From: Anderseniella sp963759095
GTDB lineage: Bacteria > Pseudomonadota > Alphaproteobacteria > Rhizobiales > Aestuariivirgaceae
Length of the DNA stretch: 64,000 nucleotides
Assembly (NCBI GenBank): GCA_963759095.1
Contig: CAVWYF010000017.1
Location: 65,418-129,417 of the forward strand
Direction of reading: 5' to 3'
The stretch's first letter is position 1, and each line of letters starts with the position of its first letter. The translations under genes were made by a program, and so were the position numbers. Below the pieces are notes generated by a model. That model had not been told where the DNA came from, did not search any database, and was given only the letters and a program-made list of their open reading frames with translations. Of this stretch, positions 42,532-52,735 are shown in pieces.

Positions 42532-45327
42532 ATGCCAGTCGTACCATTGCCAGCCAGAAATGACGTGTGCGCGCCGGAATTCTGTGCCGATCAGATTCTG
42601 CACGAGTTGACCGGTCTGGCCGACAAGCATGGACCGGACGGGCTTGAATTCCGGCCCGCAGCCCTGACGTATCTGAAAGACCTGATCAAGACATCGCGTG
42701 CAGAAGAAGAAGTCCGGCTGACCGAAACCGGCAAGGGGCGCGACTGTGCTCACCGGTTGTCGGCCTTGCAGGACCATCTGATCACCGCGATCTATCAATT
42801 CGCATCGTCGACCGTATATGCCGCCAGCAACCCGTCAACATCGGAGCACATATCGCTCGTTGCCGTGGGTGGGTATGGCCGTGGGGCGCTGGCACCGGGC
42901 TCAGATATCGATCTGCTGTTTTTGCTGCCCTACAAGCAAACCGCCTGGGGCGAGAGCGTTGTCGAGTATGTGCTGTATCTGTTGTGGGATCTGGGTTTCA
43001 AGGTCGGTCATGCCACGCGCTCGGTGGATGACTGCATCAGGCTGGTGCGCACCGACACCACGATAATGACATCGGTCCTGGAGGCCCGCTTCATCTGCGG
43101 TCACCGGCCATTGTTCGACGACCTGCAAGGCCGCTATGGCAAGGACATTCTGGCGCGTGACCAGCGTCAGTTCATTGCCGACAAGTTGCAAGAACGCGAT
43201 GAACGCCACCGCCGCGCCGGCGAGTCACGCTATCTGGTTGAGCCGGACGTCAAGGACGGCAAGGGCGGCATGCGTGACCTTCATACACTGTTCTGGATCG
43301 CCAAGTTCGTGTACGGCACCCGCTCGGTGCGTGAACTCGCCAAATCCGGCCTGTTTACCCGCAAGGAGCAGAACCGCTTCATCAGTTGCGAGGATTTCCT
43401 CTGGGCTGTCCGCTGTCATCTGCATTTCATGACCGGTCGCGGCGATGACCGGTTGGGCTTTGACAAGCAGTCGGAGATGGCCGCCAGGCTCGGTTATGAA
43501 GCCCATGCAGGACTGAAGTCTGTCGAACGTTTCATGAAGCACTATTTTCTGGTCGCCAAGGATGTTGGTGATCTGACGCGCATCATGTCAGCTGTTCTGG
43601 AGGCCCAGCAGATCAAGCAGGTGCCGAGCATGAGCGAGCTGTTTGAACGCTTTGGCTGGCGCTCGATCAAACTTGACGACGAAGGTGTTTTCAAAATTGA
43701 AACGGGTCGTATAAGTGCGGTGGATGAAACCTTGTTTGTGCGTGATCCGGTTTCGATCATCCGCCTGTTCAGGGTGGCCGAGCACAACAACCTGGCCATA
43801 CATCCTGCAACCTTGCAGCTGGTGCGCCGCAGCCGCCGCGCCATCGATAAACAGATGCGGGCCGACCCGGTAGCCAATGAACTGTTTCTCGATATTCTGA
43901 CCAAGTCGCGTGATCCCGAAGCCGTGTTGCGGCGCATGAGTGAAGCCGGTGTGCTGGGCAGGTTCATCCCGGAATTCGGACGCATCACGGCGTTGATGCA
44001 GTTTAACATGTACCACCATTACACGGTGGACGAACACCTGATACGGGCTGTTGGCATCCTGTCAAAAATCGACCAGGGCCTGTTGCAGCAGGATCATCCG
44101 GTTTCCTCGGGTATCATTCAGGGAGTCGTGTCGAGGCGTGTTCTGTACGTTGCGGTTCTGCTGCACGATATCGCCAAGGGGCGCAAGGAAGATCATTCCA
44201 TCGCCGGCGCAAAGGTTGCCGGCACCCTGTGTCCGCGCCTCGGCCTGAGCAAATCCGAAACCGAGACGGTTGTGTGGCTGGTCCGCCATCACCTGGTCAT
44301 GAGCGAGACAGCGCAGATGCGCGATCTGTCAGACTACAAGACCATCACCGACTTTGCTGAAATTGTGCAAAGCCCGGAACGCCTGCGCTTGCTGCTGATA
44401 TTGACCGTGGTCGACATTCGTGCTGTGGGCCCGGGTGTGTGGAACGGATGGAAAGGCCAGTTGTTGCGCACATTGTATTCAGAGACCGAGCCGCATCTGT
44501 CAGGGGGACATACCTCGATTTCCCGAATCGACCGGATCGAGGCCGCCAAGATGGCGCTTACCGGTGCATTGTCCGACTGGGATGCGGCAGATGTATCGGC
44601 CTATCTGGAACGCCACTATGACGCTTACTGGTATACGGTGGATCTCGACCATCAGGTGATGGACGCGAAGTTGCTGGCACGGGCCGGGGCGGCGAATGAA
44701 ACCGTGGCATTTGACGTGCGCACCGACAATTTCAAGTCGATTACCGAGATAACCGTGTATGTGCCGGATCATCCGCGATTACTTGCCTTGCTGACCGGCG
44801 CCTGCGCCGCCGGAGGGGCCAATATTGTCGGTGCGAAAATTTTCACCACCACCGACGGCATGGCGCTCGATACTCTCCTCATCCAGCGTGAGTTTGAAGA
44901 CGCAGACGACGAACACCGCCGGATTGACCGTATCATCGATCTGATGCGCCAGGCGTTTGCCGGCAAAATTCAATTGCGCAAGGCCGTTGCCGAGGCATCC
45001 CGTCCGAAAGGCCGCATCAAGGCTTTCACCGTGGAACCGCAGGTTATAATTTCCAATGACACGTCAAACAGGTTCACGGTGGTCGAGGTGGCAGGTCTTG
45101 ATCGACTGGGCCTGCTGTTCAAACTGACCGACAGCCTGTTCCGGCTGAATCTCAACATCGCCTCGGCGCAGATCACGACGTTCGGCGAACGGGCCGTTGA
45201 TGTGTTTTACGTGACTGATCTGATCGGCCAGAAAATCACCAGCAAAACCAGGCTGCAGTCGATAGAGGAAAGCCTGCTTGATGTGCTGGAAACCGGCAGG
45301 AAGCAGGAAATTGCCAAGGCCGGATAG
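42532..45327 (+). CDS. glnD: Bifunctional uridylyltransferase/uridylyl-removing enzyme (PII)
   Basis: Senses glutamine and adds or removes UMP on PII proteins (GlnB/GlnK), so setting nitrogen assimilation. The 931-residue product has a nucleotidyltransferase domain with AVGGYGRGALAPGSDIDLLFL (residues 111-131), the GlnD/UR middle domain with the HD motif LLHDIAKGRKEDHS (about 545), and two C-terminal ACT domains (about 736-815 and 845-925) for glutamine sensing. Length is normal for alphaproteobacteria. It is 50 bases from mutS. The adjacent murJ is a later unit. Confidence 0.97.
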   Translation: MPVVPLPARNDVCAPEFCADQILHELTGLADKHGPDGLEFRPAALTYLKDLIKTSRAEEEVRLTETGKGRDCAHRLSALQDHLITAIYQFASSTVYAASNPSTSEHISLVAVGGYGRGALAPGSDIDLLFLLPYKQTAWGESVVEYVLYLLWDLGFKVGHATRSVDDCIRLVRTDTTIMTSVLEARFICGHRPLFDDLQGRYGKDILARDQRQFIADKLQERDERHRRAGESRYLVEPDVKDGKGGMRDLHTLFWIAKFVYGTRSVRELAKSGLFTRKEQNRFISCEDFLWAVRCHLHFMTGRGDDRLGFDKQSEMAARLGYEAHAGLKSVERFMKHYFLVAKDVGDLTRIMSAVLEAQQIKQVPSMSELFERFGWRSIKLDDEGVFKIETGRISAVDETLFVRDPVSIIRLFRVAEHNNLAIHPATLQLVRRSRRAIDKQMRADPVANELFLDILTKSRDPEAVLRRMSEAGVLGRFIPEFGRITALMQFNMYHHYTVDEHLIRAVGILSKIDQGLLQQDHPVSSGIIQGVVSRRVLYVAVLLHDIAKGRKEDHSIAGAKVAGTLCPRLGLSKSETETVVWLVRHHLVMSETAQMRDLSDYKTITDFAEIVQSPERLRLLLILTVVDIRAVGPGVWNGWKGQLLRTLYSETEPHLSGGHTSISRIDRIEAAKMALTGALSDWDAADVSAYLERHYDAYWYTVDLDHQVMDAKLLARAGAANETVAFDVRTDNFKSITEITVYVPDHPRLLALLTGACAAGGANIVGAKIFTTTDGMALDTLLIQREFEDADDEHRRIDRIIDLMRQAFAGKIQLRKAVAEASRPKGRIKAFTVEPQVIISNDTSNRFTVVEVAGLDRLGLLFKLTDSLFRLNLNIASAQITTFGERAVDVFYVTDLIGQKITSKTRLQSIEESLLDVLETGRKQEIAKAG

Positions 45328-45370
45328 AGCAACACGGGTTCAAGCGAACCCAAAAATCATCCTGATCTGG
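45327..45370 (+). repeat. Dispersed repeat, copy A (hairpin plus ATCATCCTGA tail)
   Basis: GAGCAACAC is followed by the hairpin GGGTTC-AAGC-GAACCC (45336-45351), then AAAAATCATCCTGATC. A longer relative is at 50158-50262 and the tail alone appears at 47149-47168. The hairpin of copy B has compensating base changes. It directly follows the glnD stop and could affect its transcript end. Confidence 0.5.
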
Positions 45371-45517
45371 TAACCGGTAATGCTGGCCTGCCCTGCTTGC
45401 TGAACCACCACCGCTTGTCTACAAGTTCACAATGCGGCTGATTCCTGTTTCATGATGACGGGAATTCAGACCAAGCCGCGACCCTGATCCCGCGCACGCA
45501 AGGCACATCGCACAACA

Positions 45518-47080
45518 ATGGCCCTATTACGATCCGCTTCGACAGTTGCCGCCATGACGATGATCTCGCGGATACTCGGTTTTGTCCGCGACGTGCTGAT
45601 GGCAAGCGTTATCGGAACCGGCCTTATTGCCGATGCATTTGTGGTCGCCTTCAGGTTTCCAAACCTGTTTCGCCGGTTGTTTGCCGAAGGTGCTTTCAAT
45701 GCTGCCTTTGTTCCCCTGTTTGCCCGCCGGCTGGAAGGCGAAGGTCAACCGGCAGCCACCCGCTTTGCCGAAGAAGTTCTGGCTTGCCTGCTGGTTTTCC
45801 TGATTTTACTGTCGGCACTGGCCATGCTGGCCATGCCGCTCATCATTTACATTTTGGCGCCCGGTTTCATTGATAATCCGGAAAAGCTCGATCTGACGGT
45901 GCAATTGACCCGTATTGCGTTTCCCTATCTGACTTTCATGTCACTGGTCGCCCTGATCGGCGGTATCCTGAATTCGCTGCACCGGTTTACAGCTGCGGCT
46001 GCGGCGCCGATCATCCTGAATATTGTCCTGATATCGGTGCTTGCGTTTGTGCTGGTGTCGGGGTGGGGGGCTGAACCGCGAACCGGTTTTGCACTGGTGT
46101 GGGGGGTGAGTGCTGCAGGCCTGTTGCAGTTCATCATGCTGTGGATCGCCATGACGCGCGCCGGAGTCTCGCTGAAACTCAAGCGGCCAACGATCACGCC
46201 GGGGGTCAGGCGTCTTGTCAGCCTTGGCATTCCGGGCCTGATTGCAGGCGGTATTACCCAGATCAACCTGCTGGTTTCCACCATGATCGCGTCGCTGCAG
46301 GATTCCGCCCCATCATGGCTCTACTATGCCGACCGCATTTATCAACTGCCATTGGGTGTCATTGGCATCGCCATTGGCGTGGTGTTGTTGCCGGAACTGT
46401 CACGCCGGCTGCGGGCCGAAGACAATGACGGCGTTCAGTCAAGTCAGAACCGGGCGCTCGAGATATCGATGCTTCTCACGATACCGTCAGCCGTTGCCTT
46501 GATGGCGATGCCACACCCAATCATCCATGTGCTGTTTGAGCGTGGCGCCTTCGATGCAGATGATGCGCGTGCAACATCGGTGGCACTTGCAGCCTTTGCC
46601 GCAGGCCTTCCGGCATTCGTCATGATCAAGGTGTTTTCCCCCGCCTTTTTCGCGCGTGAGGACACCCGCACGCCGATGTGGTTTGCGCTGATCTCGGTTG
46701 TCATCAACATAGTAGGCGCACTGGCGCTGTTTCCGTTCATTGCCTATGTGGGTGTTGCACTGGCGACTGCTGCCGCCGGATGGGTCAATGCCCTGCTGCT
46801 GGGCTACACGCTGTCGAAGCGCGGTGATTTTGCGCTCGATGATCGTATGCGCAAGGCACTGCCCAGGATCATCGCCGCCAGTCTGGCCATGGGATTTGTA
46901 CTGCTCGGCATCATGCAGTTTGTGAGCACGCTGTTCAGCGCCGACACCTTGTTCGTTGTGCGCCTGTTGACGCTGGCCGCCATGGTCGGTTTCGGGGCGG
47001 CGGTGTATTTTGCAATTGCATGGTGGACAGGTGCGCTCGACGTCGCTGCCTTGAAACAATCTTTTTCGCGCAAGGGTTGA
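45518..47080 (+). CDS. murJ: Lipid II flippase MurJ (MviN)
   Basis: Inner-membrane flippase of lipid II for peptidoglycan synthesis, MOP superfamily. The 520-residue product is almost entirely membrane helices (about 14), starting MALLRSASTVAAMTMISRILGFVRDVLMA with conserved Arg residues of the substrate cavity, then RRLFAEGAFNAAFVPLF and DRIYQLPLGVIGIAIGVVLLPELSR. Length is typical. It lies in the conserved glnD-murJ-trpS order; a 190-bp gap with a dispersed repeat separates it from glnD. Confidence 0.96.
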   Translation: MALLRSASTVAAMTMISRILGFVRDVLMASVIGTGLIADAFVVAFRFPNLFRRLFAEGAFNAAFVPLFARRLEGEGQPAATRFAEEVLACLLVFLILLSALAMLAMPLIIYILAPGFIDNPEKLDLTVQLTRIAFPYLTFMSLVALIGGILNSLHRFTAAAAAPIILNIVLISVLAFVLVSGWGAEPRTGFALVWGVSAAGLLQFIMLWIAMTRAGVSLKLKRPTITPGVRRLVSLGIPGLIAGGITQINLLVSTMIASLQDSAPSWLYYADRIYQLPLGVIGIAIGVVLLPELSRRLRAEDNDGVQSSQNRALEISMLLTIPSAVALMAMPHPIIHVLFERGAFDADDARATSVALAAFAAGLPAFVMIKVFSPAFFAREDTRTPMWFALISVVINIVGALALFPFIAYVGVALATAAAGWVNALLLGYTLSKRGDFALDDRMRKALPRIIAASLAMGFVLLGIMQFVSTLFSADTLFVVRLLTLAAMVGFGAAVYFAIAWWTGALDVAALKQSFSRKG

Positions 47081-47148
47081 TGACGCTTGGCAGCGCGCGC
47101 ATTGCGGCATATACCCGGCCAAATGAGTCAATAATCACTTCCTTTGGT

Positions 47149-47168
47149 ATAAATCATCCTGATCCAGT
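47149..47168 (+). repeat. Dispersed repeat, copy C (tail only)
   Basis: ATAAATCATCCTGATCCAGT, shared 14 of 14 in AAATCATCCTGATC with copy A. It lies 15 bp before the trpS start, and the GGAG used as the trpS Shine-Dalgarno sequence follows it immediately. Confidence 0.35.
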
Positions 47169-47182
47169 GGAGCTTTTGCATA

Positions 47183-48229
47183 ATGTCCCAACCCAGCCAA
47201 CGCGTTTTCTCCGGCGTGCAGCCAACCGGCAATCTGCATCTGGGCAACTATCTGGGTGCCATCAAGCGCTTTGTTGAAATGCAGTCATCATATGAGTGCA
47301 TCTATTGCGTGGTCGATCTGCACGCGATTACCCAGGACAGGTCGGTGTGGGGCGGCCCGGAAGAACTTGCCCGCAGTACAAGGGAAGTCACGGCTGCCTA
47401 TCTTGCGTCCGGCATCGATCCGACGGCGCACATTGTTTTCAACCAGAGCCAGGTTGCGGCCCATTCCGAGCTTGCCTGGATATTCAACTGCGTGGCGCGC
47501 ATGGGATGGCTGAACCGCATGACGCAGTTCAAGGACAAGGCCGGCAAGAATCGCGAGAACGCCTCGGTTGGCCTGTATGCCTATCCCAACCTGATGGCCG
47601 CCGACATACTGGCCTATCGCGCCACTCTCGTGCCGGTTGGCGAGGATCAGAAACAGCACCTTGAGCTGACGCGCGATATTGCGCAGAAATTCAATATCGA
47701 CATGGCCGACGCGTGTGCTGAAGCAGGATATCCCGACGGCTTTTTCCCGTTGCCGGAACCGTTGATCACCGGTCCTGCCACACGCGTCATGTCGTTGCGC
47801 GATGGTGACAAGAAGATGTCGAAGTCCGATCCGTCCGATCTGTCCCGCATAAACCTGACCGACGATGCAGACACCATCAACAAGAAAATTCGCAAGGCAA
47901 AGACAGATCCCGATGCGCTGCCGGAAACCATGGAAGCCCTGAAGGACAGGCCCGAGGCTGCCAACCTGCTTGGCATTTTTGCGGCTCTTCAGGACGCAAC
48001 GCTTGAAACCGTGTTGCCACAGTTCGCTGGGCGGCAGTTTTCTGACCTGAAACAGGCGCTCGCCGATCTCGCGGTGGAAAAACTGTCCCCAATTGCCGGT
48101 GAAATGCAAAAACTGATGGCGTCACGCGATCACATTGACGCTGTACTGAAAGACGGATCAGAGCGTGCAAATGCCATTGCCGAGCCTGTAATGACCGATG
48201 TACGGCGCATTATGGGGTTTGTTCGTTAG
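47183..48229 (+). CDS. trpS: Tryptophanyl-tRNA synthetase
   Basis: Class I aminoacyl-tRNA synthetase. The 348-residue product has the HIGH-type motif GVQPTGNLHLGNYLG, the Trp-site segment PVGEDQKQHLELTRDIA and the KMSKS loop DKKMSKSDPS. Length matches bacterial TrpRS. A GGAG lies about 10 bases before the ATG. It follows murJ by 102 bases. Confidence 0.97.
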   Translation: MSQPSQRVFSGVQPTGNLHLGNYLGAIKRFVEMQSSYECIYCVVDLHAITQDRSVWGGPEELARSTREVTAAYLASGIDPTAHIVFNQSQVAAHSELAWIFNCVARMGWLNRMTQFKDKAGKNRENASVGLYAYPNLMAADILAYRATLVPVGEDQKQHLELTRDIAQKFNIDMADACAEAGYPDGFFPLPEPLITGPATRVMSLRDGDKKMSKSDPSDLSRINLTDDADTINKKIRKAKTDPDALPETMEALKDRPEAANLLGIFAALQDATLETVLPQFAGRQFSDLKQALADLAVEKLSPIAGEMQKLMASRDHIDAVLKDGSERANAIAEPVMTDVRRIMGFVR

Positions 48230-48279
48230 GGTGATGCCTGTTTGCGCGGGTGCGGGATAACAAAATTCTGACACGCTAA

Positions 48280-48296
48280 TCTGGAATTATTCCAGA
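48280..48296. promoter_or_regulatory. 17-bp palindrome before nfu, possible iron-responsive operator
   Basis: TCTGGAATTATTCCAGA is a perfect palindrome about a central T. It overlaps a promoter-like AT region: TATATATATAA follows at 48302. The half-sites resemble the Irr-type ICE motif (TTTAGAA-N3-TTCTAAA), sharing GAA-N3-TTC and the outer T/A bases, ten of fourteen positions. Iron control of an Fe-S carrier gene is plausible, but IscR- or RirA-type binding is also possible, and no regulator is encoded here. Confidence 0.4.
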
Positions 48297-48373
48297 AAAC
48301 CTATATATATAAGGTAACATTCACCCGGCGACGCTGATCACATGCACGCGTTACCGTAGGAGTTCATACGGAT

Positions 48374-48931
48374 ATGTTCATTCAGACCGAAGCCACACCA
48401 AATCCAAGTACCCTGAAGTTTATTCCGGGCAAACCTGTTGTAGAAGGTGATCCGCGGGATTTCCGCTCGGCGGATGAAGCGACCATTTCACCGTTGGCTG
48501 AAAAACTGTTCGCAGTCAGCGGCGTGGAAGGTGTTTTCCTCGGTGCCGACTTCATCACCGTCACCAAGGACGACGGCGAATGGCAGCATCTCAAGCCGGC
48601 TGTGCTGGGTGCCATCATGGAACATTTCATGTCGGGTGCGCCGGTTATTCGTAATGGCGAATCCGAAGTGGTTGCCGATGAAGGTGAGTTCGCCGAAGCT
48701 GACCAGCAGATCGTCACGACCATCAAGGAACTGCTCGACACGCGGGTTCGCCCGGCCGTGGCACAGGACGGTGGCGACATAACCTTCCACGGTTTCAAGG
48801 AAGGCGTCGTCTATCTGCAAATGAAAGGCGCATGCGCCGGCTGCCCCAGTTCGACTGCAACACTGAAGCACGGTATCGAAAACCTGCTGCGCCACTTCAT
48901 CCCGGAAGTAAGCGAAGTTCGCCCGGTCTGA
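48374..48931 (+). CDS. NifU-like/Nfu-type Fe-S cluster carrier protein
   Basis: Delivers assembled Fe-S clusters to apo-enzymes. The 185-residue product has an N-terminal Nfu_N domain (MFIQTEATPNPSTLKFIPGKPV) and a C-terminal NifU domain with the cluster-binding CAGCPSS (CxxC). It has the alphaproteobacterial/mitochondrial Nfu layout rather than the A-type fold of E. coli NfuA. AGGAG lies about 11 bases before the ATG. A 17-bp palindrome lies upstream of the promoter region. TsaB-RimI follows 39 bases later. Confidence 0.94.
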   Translation: MFIQTEATPNPSTLKFIPGKPVVEGDPRDFRSADEATISPLAEKLFAVSGVEGVFLGADFITVTKDDGEWQHLKPAVLGAIMEHFMSGAPVIRNGESEVVADEGEFAEADQQIVTTIKELLDTRVRPAVAQDGGDITFHGFKEGVVYLQMKGACAGCPSSTATLKHGIENLLRHFIPEVSEVRPV

Positions 48932-48970
48932 CGGACTGCCATTTGACCCTTCGCATTGGCACAAAATGCC

Positions 48971-50134
48971 ATGATTGTTCTCAGCGTAGACACCGCACAT
49001 GCGGCCTGCTCGGTCTGTGTATTTGACACAGTCGCGGACCGGTCACTGTCGCTCATCAGTGAACCCATGCAGCGCGGACATGCTGAGCGGCTGGCCGACA
49101 TGGCACAAGAGGCTGTTGTTTCGGCCGGCATTTCATTTGCAGACATTGAGCGCCTGGCCGCATGTTCAGGCCCGGGGACTTTTACCGGTGTGCGCATCGG
49201 GCTGGCATTCGTGCGCGGTCTCTCGCTGGTGCTGAAAGTGCCGGTAATCGGCATCACCACCTTTGCGGCGCTGGCGCAAAGCTGCCGGGCCGGTTCAGAT
49301 GGCCGGGACATCTGGGTCATACAGGACGCACGTCGTGGTGAGGTTTATCTGCAGGGCTTTGATGGCGACGGCAATCCGATGCACCCGGCATCGGTGCGTG
49401 GCATTTCCGTGGCAGGTGAATTGCTGAGCGACAAATCAGGCCTGGCAGTTGGTTCGGGCGCAAGCCTTGTCGACCTGCCGGATGATTTGACCGTTTCCGA
49501 TGTCAGCAGCATTCCCGATGCGGCAGTGATCGCCAGGCTTGCAGGTCAAGCCGCGGATAGCAGTGCTGCCGCAGTTCCGTTTTACCTGCGTGCACCGGAC
49601 GCCAAGGCGCAACTGCCGCTGGTCAAACATCGCGAAAGCATGCTGTCGATCGAACACGCTGGTGCGGAATACGCAAATGTTCTTGCAGCCATTCATATGC
49701 CCTGTTTTGCAGATGCCTGGGACAGCACAGCAATGGCGGCACTGTTGGCAACACCCGGCTCGATCGCCTTGCTGGCGACGCTGGACAAGGCAGGGGAAAA
49801 ACAGCCTTGCGGATTTGTGCTGCTGCGCACAGCGGCAGACGAAATGGAAGTACTGACGGTGGCCGTGTTGCCGCACACCCGGCGCAGAGGCGTGGCGCGC
49901 GCGCTGATGCAGGCCGTGCGCCGCTATGCCGGGCAGACCGGTACCAAGAAGATATTTATCGAATATGCGCGCGACAATCAGGCCGCCCACGCTCTTTATG
50001 AAAACGTCGGCTATGCCCGAAACGGGGTGCGGCCGAATTACTATAAAAATCCCGATGGTACTGCCAGTGACGCCATTACGGCCACTCTCTGCTTGAGCGA
50101 AGCTGAACCATTGCCATTGTCAGCAAACCCGTGA
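48971..50134 (+). CDS. Fused TsaB (tRNA t6A) and RimI (GNAT acetyltransferase) protein
   Basis: The 387-residue product has an N-terminal TsaB-type half (residues 1-225): MIVLSVDTAHAACSVCVF, GPGTFTGVRIGLAFVRGLSL and the VGSGASL segment of the universal tRNA t6A complex partner of TsaD. The C-terminal half (about 225-380) is a GNAT domain with LTVAVLPHTRRRGVARALM (acetyl-CoA loop) and ARDNQAAHALYENVGYA, as in RimI, which acetylates ribosomal protein S18. These are normally separate, overlapping genes. The frame is continuous; an internal ATG at 49639 has no Shine-Dalgarno sequence. I chose ATG 48971 over TTG 48956. Confidence 0.85.
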   Translation: MIVLSVDTAHAACSVCVFDTVADRSLSLISEPMQRGHAERLADMAQEAVVSAGISFADIERLAACSGPGTFTGVRIGLAFVRGLSLVLKVPVIGITTFAALAQSCRAGSDGRDIWVIQDARRGEVYLQGFDGDGNPMHPASVRGISVAGELLSDKSGLAVGSGASLVDLPDDLTVSDVSSIPDAAVIARLAGQAADSSAAAVPFYLRAPDAKAQLPLVKHRESMLSIEHAGAEYANVLAAIHMPCFADAWDSTAMAALLATPGSIALLATLDKAGEKQPCGFVLLRTAADEMEVLTVAVLPHTRRRGVARALMQAVRRYAGQTGTKKIFIEYARDNQAAHALYENVGYARNGVRPNYYKNPDGTASDAITATLCLSEAEPLPLSANP

Positions 50135-50150
50135 GCGACTATAGGCTCAC
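50131..50150. repeat. Stem-loop overlapping the tsaB-rimI stop
   Basis: GTGAGC (50131-50136), an eight-base loop and GCTCAC (50145-50150). It covers the stop codon of the fused gene. No T run follows, so it is not a clear intrinsic terminator. Confidence 0.35.
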
Positions 50151-50157
50151 CCGAGTG

Positions 50158-50262
50158 GAGCAACACGGGCTCACTTGAGCTCATAAAACTGCTCTACCAT
50201 TTTGAAAACGATCAGGTTCATGATTTTGAGTTGTAACAACCAAAAATCATCCTGACTCAGGA
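50158..50262 (+). repeat. Dispersed repeat, copy B (long form)
   Basis: Begins GAGCAACACGGG like copy A, with hairpin GGGCTCA/TGAGCTC in the position of copy A's GGGTTC/GAACCC, then about 65 unrelated bases and the tail CCAAAAATCATCCTGA. The stem sequence differs but pairing is preserved, suggesting a selected RNA or DNA structure. It ends about 10 bases before the miaB start region. Confidence 0.45.
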
Positions 50263-50271
50263 GCGTTATTA

Positions 50272-51642
<1,371 letters not shown>

Positions 51643-51697
51643 GGCCGAATGTGATGTGCTTTCACCATCATACTTGCGAATCAGGAGATCTGCCCCG

Positions 51698-52735
51698 TTG
51701 ACGTCACGCACCGCCCAGCCAAGGCCCGCATCCCGGCACAAGAAGACCGCCGCAGACACAGCGCAAAGCAGTATCACCTTAGGCTTCGACGACAACCGTT
51801 TGCTGATGCTGGTGTTCGGTGAACATGACGAGCATTTGCTCCTGATTGAGGACCGGCTCGGCGTCGACATCACGCCGCGCGGCAACAAGGTCGCCATTCG
51901 CGGATCTGAAGCAGGTCATGAAATGGCCAGGCAGGTGCTGGTAGAGCTTTATGAACGGGCGCTGGAAGGTCTCGATCTTGGCCGGGGCGATGTCGAAGGT
52001 GCCATCCGCATGGCCATGAGCCCGATTGCTGTTGCCAAAGGCACATCTGAAGTTGCCGCAATCCGCACCCGGCGCAAGACGGTGACCGCCAGGTCGCCGG
52101 GCCAGAAAATCTATCTTGAGGCAATCGCTGCCAGCGAGCTTGTGTTCGGTGTCGGCCCGGCAGGCACCGGCAAGACATATCTGGCGGTTGTGTGCGCGGC
52201 TGCTGAGCTGATGGCCGGACGGGTTGACCGCATCATCCTGTCGCGTCCGGCTGTCGAGGCAGGCGAGCGTCTCGGCTTCCTGCCCGGCGACATGAAGGAA
52301 AAGGTCGATCCCTATCTCAGGCCGCTTTATGACGCGCTTTATGACGTCATGCCGCCGGAAGCCGTGATCAAGGGTCTGGCCGACAACACGATAGAAATTG
52401 CGCCTCTGGCCTTCATGCGCGGTCGCACCCTGTCATCGGCCTTCATCATCCTGGATGAAGCGCAAAACACCACGCCGCAACAGATGAAAATGTTTCTGAC
52501 CAGGCTCGGTGAAGGGTCACGCATGGTTATCACCGGTGATCCGACGCAGGTCGATTTACCACCGGGAACGACGTCGGGTCTGACCCAGGCACTGGATTAC
52601 CTGAAGGGTGTAAAGGGCATCTCGCAGGTGAAGTTCAACAAGTCGGATATTGTTCGCCATCAACTGGTGTCACGAATTGTCGATGCCTATGAGCGCGCCG
52701 GTTGGGAGCCGGCGACAAGGCCGCGGACGTCGTGA
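51698..52735 (+). CDS. phoH: PhoH family ATPase
   Basis: Cytoplasmic P-loop ATPase related to helicases; the family is tied to RNA metabolism, often next to ybeY. The 345-residue product has an N-terminal KH-like region (DNRLLMLVFGEHDEHLLLIEDRLGV), Walker A VGPAGTGKTYLAV, RPAVEAGERLGFLPGD, and FIILDEAQNTTPQQMKMFLTR. I chose the TTG at 51698, with AGGAG about 10 bases upstream; no ATG is available there, and a TTG at 51632 would lie in miaB. Its stop overlaps the ybeY GTG start as GTGA. Confidence 0.93.
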   Translation: MTSRTAQPRPASRHKKTAADTAQSSITLGFDDNRLLMLVFGEHDEHLLLIEDRLGVDITPRGNKVAIRGSEAGHEMARQVLVELYERALEGLDLGRGDVEGAIRMAMSPIAVAKGTSEVAAIRTRRKTVTARSPGQKIYLEAIAASELVFGVGPAGTGKTYLAVVCAAAELMAGRVDRIILSRPAVEAGERLGFLPGDMKEKVDPYLRPLYDALYDVMPPEAVIKGLADNTIEIAPLAFMRGRTLSSAFIILDEAQNTTPQQMKMFLTRLGEGSRMVITGDPTQVDLPPGTTSGLTQALDYLKGVKGISQVKFNKSDIVRHQLVSRIVDAYERAGWEPATRPRTS

